From assembly GCA_946886975.1 (NCBI GenBank), contig CAMPJV010000045.1, positions 1 to 12,197 of the forward strand: a stretch of 12,197 nt of DNA, written 5' to 3'. The first letter of the stretch is position 1; each line of letters opens with the position of its first letter. A model generated the notes under the pieces. That model saw only the letters and a list, made by a program, of their open reading frames with translations. It did not search any database and had not been told where the DNA came from. Made by a program: the position numbers and the translations under genes. This DNA comes from an uncultured Taibaiella sp. GTDB taxonomy: Bacteria; Bacteroidota; Bacteroidia; Chitinophagales; Chitinophagaceae. Below, piece by piece: positions 7,175 through 12,197 of the stretch.

Positions 7175-7819
7175 TCAGGCTATCCGCCGCCTGTCCCGCC
7201 TTATCTGTTTTACCTCGATTATTCCCTGGAAGAAATATATCTTGTTACTTGCCAGGTCGCGGCAGCGGCTCCGGGTTCTTAGCTGGTCTATTTTTTCGAA
7301 CACACGGCCATCTTCAGTTTCAAACCACTGACCTACCTCCAGATCATCAACCAGTCTAAACCCTGGTTTTTGTTCATCATACCGATAGAGTGCCTTGAAA
7401 AGACCAGGATCTGTACAGGTACTGGCAGCAGGATTGTGAATATAGGTGATCAGGGCACGTTCAACCTCCTTGGGAAAAAATCCTTTGCCAATAAAAGGAA
7501 TAAGGATATGGCGAAACTGTGTTTTCCACTCCCGTCCGTGCGGAGACGCCTGATGTTTGAAGTGAACATAGACCTGAAGGTGGGCGATTTCATGAAGAAG
7601 CGTGATCAGAAAGCTATAGGGATTAAGATTCACATTAATGCTGATCCGGTGATGTGGCTGGTCCGGTGTTGGATGCCTGTAGTCGCCCAAAACACTTTTT
7701 CGTTCATGCGTTAGCGTCAGGTGAATGGTGTGGCTTTGAAAAAACGGTGCTACCAGATCGAAGGCTCCGGCAGGTATAAATTTTTGAAGCAGGTAAATAG
7801 AGGTTTGTTGCTTTTTCAT
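7175..7819 (-). CDS. SprT-like zinc metalloprotein
   Basis: The protein has 214 residues when started at the ATG at 7819, one base after the stop of the preceding gene. The frame stays open further upstream, but that stretch overlaps the neighbour. The SprT-like signature HEIAH is at 76-80 (HExxH), preceded by a hydrophobic helix (YSFLITLL). A third zinc ligand is likely in SPHGREW (His94). The C-terminal part (about 155-205, EVGQWFETEDGRVFEKI and IYFFQGI) looks like a small beta domain. There is no signal peptide, so it is cytoplasmic. SprT/Spartan-like proteins include DNA-protein crosslink proteases, but the bacterial members are largely uncharacterised. It is the last gene of a four-gene operon with AtpZ and AtpI-like genes, which does not obviously explain its job. 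Confidence 0.85.
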   Translation of the reverse strand: MKKQQTSIYLLQKFIPAGAFDLVAPFFQSHTIHLTLTHERKSVLGDYRHPTPDQPHHRISINVNLNPYSFLITLLHEIAHLQVYVHFKHQASPHGREWKTQFRHILIPFIGKGFFPKEVERALITYIHNPAASTCTDPGLFKALYRYDEQKPGFRLVDDLEVGQWFETEDGRVFEKIDQLRTRSRCRDLASNKIYFFQGIIEVKQIRRDRRRIA

Positions 7820-7820
7820 G

Positions 7821-8198
7821 TCACTTTGCTTGCCTTGCCAGTTTAGATAGGAGTATGGTTTCAACCGATGTGTACACAGCGTATATACCAAACAAAATGA
7901 ACAATGACGGCTTATGCAGATTTTCCCGGTTTAACATCACGTATAGCAAGATTGAAATCATGCAGACCAGCAGCTTTAGAAAAGTGGAAGCATAAACGCC
8001 CCGCACGAACGCTTCGGGTTTGTCGTTCATTTGCTTTCTGACGATTTCATAGGTGAGTACGGACAGTAGCGCCATTATTACATTCGCCGCCATCAGCAAT
8101 CCAAACCGATACTCAGGCATGTACACCTTCATGGCATAAAAGCCGGCACTCAGAATCAGGAAGATTACGAATATTATCAGACTAAATTTTGTTCTCAT
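7821..8198 (-). CDS. AtpI-like four-helix membrane protein
   Basis: This 125-residue protein is strongly hydrophobic, with four predicted membrane segments at about 5-22, 31-51, 63-88 and 98-120. A short charged loop (RKQMNDKPEA) lies between the second and third. Its start overlaps the AtpZ stop by ATGA. In Bacteroidota a small membrane protein of this kind often sits between atpZ and atpB and is regarded as an AtpI/ATP synthase I chain relative, proposed to help assemble the c-ring or handle magnesium or calcium. Primary sequence similarity is hard to judge by eye, so the label rests mainly on topology and neighbour. No ATP synthase subunit gene follows; the next gene, one base downstream, is SprT-like. 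Confidence 0.6.
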   Translation of the reverse strand: MRTKFSLIIFVIFLILSAGFYAMKVYMPEYRFGLLMAANVIMALLSVLTYEIVRKQMNDKPEAFVRGVYASTFLKLLVCMISILLYVMLNRENLHKPSLFILFGIYAVYTSVETILLSKLARQAK

Positions 8199-8407
8199 TT
8201 AACAGGTTTATTAAACTCTCTAATTAATTGCCACAGGGAGAAGCCTAATGCTAGCAACGGTAGCAGAATTAAGAATAATGGACTCAGTCCTGTCTTCTTA
8301 TCCAGCTCCCACCCTATCCAGAACGCAGCAAGCAGCATCACCATCCACTGCGTCGCCAGACCGGCGTATCGCATCATATTTCCTGTTCCCCTATTGTCCC
8401 TGCTCAT
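8195..8407 (-). CDS. atpZ: AtpZ/AtpI family protein
   Basis: This 70-residue protein has two membrane helices (about 17-34 and 42-60) joined by a short loop containing WELDKKTGLSP. It resembles the AtpZ/AtpI family consensus, in which RYAGLATQW opens the first helix and GxxLDxxxG follows it. The family accompanies F-type ATP synthase and is thought to assist its assembly or act as a cation channel together with AtpI. The ATG at 8407 overlaps the end of the upstream gene by 17 bases; ATGs at codons 11 and 12 (8377 and 8374) would avoid the overlap and keep the whole family domain. The stop overlaps the next start by ATGA, which indicates coupled translation. Confidence 0.82.
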   Translation of the reverse strand: MSRDNRGTGNMMRYAGLATQWMVMLLAAFWIGWELDKKTGLSPLFLILLPLLALGFSLWQLIREFNKPVK

Positions 8408-8909
8408 ACTTCGGATTCTTTCTGGTCTTTGCTTCCTTTCGTACTGATTGTATTGCCTGTTGCTTTATCACTTCAGGCGCAGGCAAAATACTGTTCATTG
8501 CATCTCTTCTTGCCTTTGCAACGTCAAGCACAGCAGTGTCTTGATGTCCTTTGTAGTCGCCAGCTATTACTTTCGTGATGTTCGCTGCATAAGCCTGTTG
8601 CGCTGTGACTAGATCGGAAAGTGAGTCAACGTTTTGCTTTAAGCGTACTACCTGCAAATGCGTTTTGTTGTTTCCATATCCGGGTATATAATATTTCAGG
8701 GGCGTAAATAGCAGGATGACTACAGTGATGAACACTGTAAGTACAAAGAGTGTGCTAAACAGCATATACATCCTGCTCTTGGTGAGATTGAACGTTGCGA
8801 CTTCCTCCAGCGATTCATCATCTATGAACACCACTCTGTAAGGAGCGTTGAGTCGCTTAAAAAGCGTCGGTGTTTTAGACACTGATCTGCTCATCTTAAA
8901 TTTCTTCAT
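8391..8909 (-). CDS. Single-pass membrane protein resembling the M23 peptidase N-terminal anchor, without a peptidase domain
   Basis: This 172-residue protein has a basic cytoplasmic N-terminus (to about 46), one membrane helix (about 47-68), and then FTPLKYYIPGYG at 68-79. A predicted coiled coil follows at about 84-115, then a basic C-terminal tail. The cytoplasmic VVFIDDESLEEVATF segment, the helix and the FTPLxxYIPGY motif are familiar to me from the N-terminal part of Bacteroidota membrane-anchored M23 peptidoglycan endopeptidases, which normally continue for another 120 or more residues into the HxH-containing peptidase domain. Here the frame ends instead and AtpZ begins, overlapping by 17 bases. 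It may be a reduced paralogue acting as a scaffold or partner. The resemblance is from memory and should be tested. Confidence 0.6.
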   Translation of the reverse strand: MKKFKMSRSVSKTPTLFKRLNAPYRVVFIDDESLEEVATFNLTKSRMYMLFSTLFVLTVFITVVILLFTPLKYYIPGYGNNKTHLQVVRLKQNVDSLSDLVTAQQAYAANITKVIAGDYKGHQDTAVLDVAKARRDAMNSILPAPEVIKQQAIQSVRKEAKTRKNPKYEQGQ

Positions 8910-9171
8910 TCGCCTTGCTCAGAGGATTGCACCAATATTGGAGGTGTAATTTACGTTTCTAAATAAAATTTGAACAGTCTTTCTTAGGGGTCTCTTCGAT
9001 TTTGTCCTTTTCACTGAATGTCTCACGCTCCCGGCTATCTCCGACTGAGCTCAAGTATCTACTGTACGCTCAATACATGACTGAATATCAATATGTTATG
9101 ACGGAAATGAAGATTGCAGAGGAAAGAAGCTCAGCTATTTGGACCTGAAGCACGGAATTGCCTCGATGGAT
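8910..9171. other. Intergenic region between the secreted PKD protein and the AtpZ operon
   Basis: No credible gene is seen. The stretch holds the leader of the four-gene operon. A perfect 10-bp palindrome CCAATATTGG at 8932-8941 lies 23-32 bases upstream of its first ATG. No consensus -7 box and no terminator for the upstream secreted-protein gene could be identified. Confidence 0.5.
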
Positions 9172-11856
9172 CTACCTGATCAACGTGACGTTCCCTTGCT
9201 TGTAGAAGCGCCGGCCGGTATTGGTGATTGCTTCAACCATGTAAACGTAAACGCCAAGAGGCTGCGGCCTGCCTTTAAACTGGCCATCCCAGCCTTCCTC
9301 GATGTTGGTAGTCTCAAATACTTTCTGACCCCATCGGTTGAATACTGCAAACTTTTTAAGGGTAGCCTGGCCACGCTTCACGATCTTCAGCAAGTCATTT
9401 GGTGCCGACCCGGGACTAAAGGCATTAGGCAGATCCAACACTGATTCATAGTTCACTAGTATATCTATTGAATCCATGGTCTTACATCCGTACTCTGTGG
9501 TAGCCCAAACAAAATAACGTGTGTTGACAGGGGGCTGCGCAATTGGATCGGGTATGTTGACATTGGTTAACCCTAACGGCGGCCACCAATGGAAATACAA
9601 TGCATTGCCCTGGGGGTCTATATGATGGCTTTCACCAGGATAGATCATCACGGTATCCTCCAGATAGATCACTGCATTAGGAGCCATTTTCACCGTAACG
9701 TCTACAGTGTCTCTACAGCCCAGCTCATACTCGCCATATAGTGTGTAGGTCATCGTTTGGGGCGGATATACATAGGGATTGGCTACTGCCGTATCGGAGA
9801 TATGCAGTGCCGGCTTCCAGAGATAACTAATGGCAGAATCTGCATGTAACTGCGCAGTATCACCGCGACAGATGGCGGTGTCTCCCGTGCCGTCCACAAG
9901 TCCCGTCGGTACGACATACAGGTATATAGTGCTGGAATCCTTACAGCCCGAAGCGTCTGTTCCGATCACCGTGTAAGTAATGGTTTTCTGTGGTTTGGCT
10001 GTCGGCGTGGCACAGTTGCTGCAGGACAGTCCGGTAAATGGCTTCCATAGATAGGTAGAAGCGCCTGATACCTGCAAACCGATGCTCGCTCCCTGGCAAA
10101 TGGAATCGTCGGGACTTGTGCTTAGTACTACTTCATGTATATTGACTGTGGTGGACGCGGTATCAAGGCAGCCTTCCGCGGTTTGCCCCTTCAAGGTTAC
10201 CTTGTAAGAGCCTGCCATCGTGTACATGTGCGTAGGACTTGCCAATGCTGAGGTCCCACCATCGCCAAAGTCCCATAGCCATCCGCTAAGATCAGCAGTA
10301 GACGTGTTCGTAAAGCTTGAAAGTTCCTGAAGGCAGACTGACGTGTCAGTGGTGAAATCTGCAATATAACCGGGTGCAGGTATCGTTACGCTGAAGCTCG
10401 TCTGGCATCCGTTGCTGTTTGCTACGTGTATCGTGTAGGTACCCGGCACACCTGTCAGCAATGAGTCTCCGGTGGTGCTGCCAGATGTTTGATGGACAAC
10501 TTGTGAAGAAGAATTCGTCCATGTAAAGTCATAACCTGAGGTGTTTCCCCCCGCTGGTTTGATCCATGCTTTCCCCGGACTATTGTACCTGCAGCCTACT
10601 TTTGCCCCGGTGGTAAATACGCCCTGGAAGGGTACTACCTGTATGGTATAAGCAACGGTTTGTTTGCTGCTTAAAGGACAGCCATCATCCTCGAGTGTAA
10701 CGAAAAACGTATAGCTTCCAATAGCCATCGTAGCGAGGTGCCACTTAAAGCTAAATACCGGGGAAGGGCCATTATTTCCGGAAACAGAGGCAACAGCACC
10801 TGCCGGCAGGCCGGCATAAGTGATCTTTATGGTATCGCCATTCGCATCTGAGGCGGCAAAGTTAAACTGCAGGGTATCAGTCATACCCTGGCACACCTGA
10901 ACAGTCGTCGGTCCGGCCAATGTACCGTTCTGAAGTCCCGAAATTGTGCCAGGAGCAGGAGCTGCATTGTTGCAATTGGGCAGTATAACGAAGGTCATTT
11001 CCCTCATGTTACTCCCCACCTTCACCCCATTCCTATATTCATCTACTTTATTTACCACAACGCAGTTCATGGCAAGATTTGGCGTAAAGTTCATCTGGCC
11101 GGTGGAGGTACTGAAGTTGAAACTGCCCGGCACGGTCGGAATAGGTGCTATGGGTGTATATGGTGCGTTGTAAGTCACGTTGGTAAAGGCGTCTATATGC
11201 GCAGGGATCATAGAATACACCAGCGAGTCACCATTGGGATCGACTGCCCCCAGGTTATATCCCTGTGCCGTATTAATGCAGAAGAACGGTGTAGGCGGAG
11301 AGGTATATACGGTAGATGAGTTTGAACCGGAGAGATTATTGAGGGTAGCTTCAAGATAGATGAGCTGACCACCGGTATTAAAGATGTTTCCTATTATCGT
11401 GCTTCTGCCTGCGAGGGAGTTACTCAGCTGACCTTCAAATGCGAAGCGCCAGTCAGCCGATGGACCGGATAAGGTCACGTTTGCTGTATAGGTAAATTTC
11501 TTAACTCCTGGCAGCACAAAGCTTACGTTCGTGCACCTGGTGTTGTTTTTCTCTTCCGGGCAAACCGGTGTGATCTCGATGTTACTGTTTGCGTTGTCTA
11601 TCTGCAGGTTGGTAGTGGAAAAGTAAACATTGTTGTTATACACTTCTAGGACAGGCACCGCAGTGGGCAAAAAACCAAATGACTGACTGCTTGCTGCAGA
11701 GCCGCAATCGCCGTACAGGATCAGGGTAACCTTATATGTCTGTCCGCTTATAAACTGGTAGAATAGCTCACCTCCCAAAAGGTGATTGGCCCTGCTGGAT
11801 GTAGCAGCAAAGCAAAAGAGAAAAGCAAAAAGAGCAAGGGTTTTGAGGTATTTCAT
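9172..11856 (-). CDS. Secreted modular protein with PKD/Ig-like domains and T9SS type B sorting domain
   Basis: The 894-residue protein begins with a signal peptide (1-23, hydrophobic LALFAFLFCFAA, then SSRA before NHLLGGE). Residues 24 to about 295 form the cysteine-containing module opened by HLLGGELFYQ that is common in such Bacteroidota proteins. Cadherin/Ig-like segments follow (about 300-495, with DANGD at 337-341). A PKD domain is at about 498-573, marked by WDFGDGG at 528-534. Three tandem Ig-like repeats cover about 574-805. The C-terminal 90 residues (LPNAFSPGSAPND at 809-821, FNRWGQKVFE at 839-848, GWDGQFKGRPQPLGVYVY at 855-872) are the gliding-motility-associated type B sorting domain that directs export through the type IX secretion system. 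It is expected on the cell surface or released, perhaps in adhesion. It stands alone. Confidence 0.93.
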   Translation of the reverse strand: MKYLKTLALFAFLFCFAATSSRANHLLGGELFYQFISGQTYKVTLILYGDCGSAASSQSFGFLPTAVPVLEVYNNNVYFSTTNLQIDNANSNIEITPVCPEEKNNTRCTNVSFVLPGVKKFTYTANVTLSGPSADWRFAFEGQLSNSLAGRSTIIGNIFNTGGQLIYLEATLNNLSGSNSSTVYTSPPTPFFCINTAQGYNLGAVDPNGDSLVYSMIPAHIDAFTNVTYNAPYTPIAPIPTVPGSFNFSTSTGQMNFTPNLAMNCVVVNKVDEYRNGVKVGSNMREMTFVILPNCNNAAPAPGTISGLQNGTLAGPTTVQVCQGMTDTLQFNFAASDANGDTIKITYAGLPAGAVASVSGNNGPSPVFSFKWHLATMAIGSYTFFVTLEDDGCPLSSKQTVAYTIQVVPFQGVFTTGAKVGCRYNSPGKAWIKPAGGNTSGYDFTWTNSSSQVVHQTSGSTTGDSLLTGVPGTYTIHVANSNGCQTSFSVTIPAPGYIADFTTDTSVCLQELSSFTNTSTADLSGWLWDFGDGGTSALASPTHMYTMAGSYKVTLKGQTAEGCLDTASTTVNIHEVVLSTSPDDSICQGASIGLQVSGASTYLWKPFTGLSCSNCATPTAKPQKTITYTVIGTDASGCKDSSTIYLYVVPTGLVDGTGDTAICRGDTAQLHADSAISYLWKPALHISDTAVANPYVYPPQTMTYTLYGEYELGCRDTVDVTVKMAPNAVIYLEDTVMIYPGESHHIDPQGNALYFHWWPPLGLTNVNIPDPIAQPPVNTRYFVWATTEYGCKTMDSIDILVNYESVLDLPNAFSPGSAPNDLLKIVKRGQATLKKFAVFNRWGQKVFETTNIEEGWDGQFKGRPQPLGVYVYMVEAITNTGRRFYKQGNVTLIR
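9442..10137 (-). repeat. Three tandem Ig-like repeats within the secreted protein
   Basis: Residues about 574-650, 651-725 and 726-805 align with one another. Each opens with a xIxxG element (SICQGAS, AICRGDT, MIYPGES), then an aromatic-W-x-P strand (YLWKP, YLWKP, FHWWPP), a proline-bearing loop, a TxTYTV-like strand and a GCxD/GCKT turn. The first two share the most identity, while the third is diverged. The cysteine pairs in repeats one and two may form disulfides outside the cell. Confidence 0.75.
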
Positions 11857-11887
11857 TGTCCTGATGTGTTGACATATCTTGGAACGA

Positions 11888-11895
11888 TAAAAATA
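11888..11895 (-). promoter_or_regulatory. Possible -7 element of the secreted PKD protein gene
   Basis: On the minus strand the sequence is TATTTTTA, one mismatch from TAnnTTTG, ending about 31 bases before the ATG, close to the 28-base distance seen at two other genes in this window. The nearest TTTG upstream (11924-11921) is 25 bases away, longer than usual, and the region is AT-rich, so chance is likely. Confidence 0.22.
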
Positions 11896-12146
11896 TGTAA
11901 ATATTATTTGCTATAAAAGGCAAATACAAACTTTCCGGGAACACGCTGGGCACAGATGGCTCTGCATTGATCGGAAACCTGCTCCTGCCCTTAATTGCGC
12001 GAGGCGGAGAGGCTGCTCTTCCGATTTGTCATCTTATTGTAGAAAGTTGGAAAGTAGGTTATAGAACGGCTGCAATAGGTGCAAACCGCATACGAAAATA
12101 CACTCATGCCGCGTTCTACTAAAGATGTATGAATATTTGGCGAGTA

Positions 12147-12166
12147 TGTGGTTTTGTGTGGTTTTG
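12147..12166 (+). repeat. Perfect 10-bp tandem duplication
   Basis: TGTGGTTTTG occurs twice head to tail with no gap, at 12147-12156 and 12157-12166, inside the right-end noncoding stretch. Two copies only; it may be a replication-slippage product or part of the control region of a gene beyond the right edge. Confidence 0.7.
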
Positions 12167-12197
12167 GTAAGTTTTTCTTATAGAAAGTTGCCGACAA

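Larger units (their letters stand above)
11857..12197. other. Right-end intergenic region without a credible gene
   Basis: The 341 bases to the right edge contain no reading frame with a recognisable product. The one open minus-strand frame (from 12197 to 11991) has no family-like motif, signal or start context. The stretch holds a 10-bp direct repeat, TAGAAAGTTG, at 12040-12049 and 12181-12190, and a perfect tandem duplication, TGTGGTTTTG, at 12147-12166. Confidence 0.5.

Noticed and set aside
7820..7891. Upstream ATG at 7891 for the SprT-like gene
   Set aside because: It would overlap the preceding gene by 71 bases and add a non-family N-terminus. The ATG at 7819, one base after the neighbour's stop, is more likely.
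12005..12023. Imperfect hairpin CGGAGAG-GCTG-CTC-T-TCCG as a terminator
   Set aside because: Short, bulged, without a T run on either strand, and with no gene ending nearby.
11991..12197. Open minus-strand frame of 68 codons at the right edge
   Set aside because: No recognisable motif, odd composition and no promoter or start context. It looks like chance openness in noncoding DNA, although a gene continuing beyond the edge cannot be fully excluded.
1..12197. CRISPR array, tRNA, rRNA, insertion sequence or prophage genes
   Set aside because: No regularly spaced repeats, cloverleaf-like sequence, transposase or phage motifs were found on either strand by eye.

Overview
The window looks like chromosomal DNA of a Bacteroidota bacterium, most likely of the Chitinophagaceae or a related family. 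The basis is a secreted protein with PKD/Ig-like modules and a C-terminal type IX secretion (gliding-motility type B) sorting domain, a DUF4402 protein, a Bacteroides-type inositol-3-phosphate synthase, an AtpZ/AtpI-like pair, and promoter -7 elements of the TAnnTTTG type. The placement is inferred from protein families only; no rRNA or tRNA gene is present.

Left region (1-4288). Two minus-strand genes overlap by ATGA: a polysaccharide pyruvyl transferase family protein and, downstream of it, a coenzyme F420 hydrogenase beta-subunit-like iron-sulfur flavoprotein that runs off the left edge. Such pairs are usual in cell-surface polysaccharide loci. Divergently, on the plus strand, lie a histidine-phosphatase family enzyme and a complete myo-inositol-3-phosphate synthase. 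Together they could convert glucose-6-phosphate to inositol phosphate and then to inositol, for inositol lipids or an inositol-containing surface glycan.

Middle (4289-7066). A hairpin follows the synthase gene. Next is a small exported DUF4402 protein with its own good promoter and a GTG start. It converges with a minus-strand M13 (neprilysin/PepO-like) zinc endopeptidase, and a strong terminator lies between the two.

Right-middle (7175-8909). A tight four-gene minus-strand operon runs in the order: a single-pass membrane protein resembling the N-terminal anchor of Bacteroidota M23 peptidases but without the peptidase domain; AtpZ; a four-helix AtpI-like membrane protein; and a SprT-like zinc metalloprotein. 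The ATP synthase structural genes that usually follow AtpZ/AtpI-like genes in this phylum are absent here.

Right (9172-12197). A large secreted modular protein (894 aa) with a PKD domain, three tandem Ig-like repeats and a T9SS type B sorting domain is followed (on the plus map) by about 340 bases without a credible gene.

No mobile element, CRISPR array, phage gene or RNA gene was recognised. The points most worth a second look are the phosphatase-inositol synthase pair beside polysaccharide genes, the AtpZ/AtpI-like pair separated from ATP synthase, the peptidase-less M23-type anchor, and a 5-bp duplication at the DUF4402 start codon.
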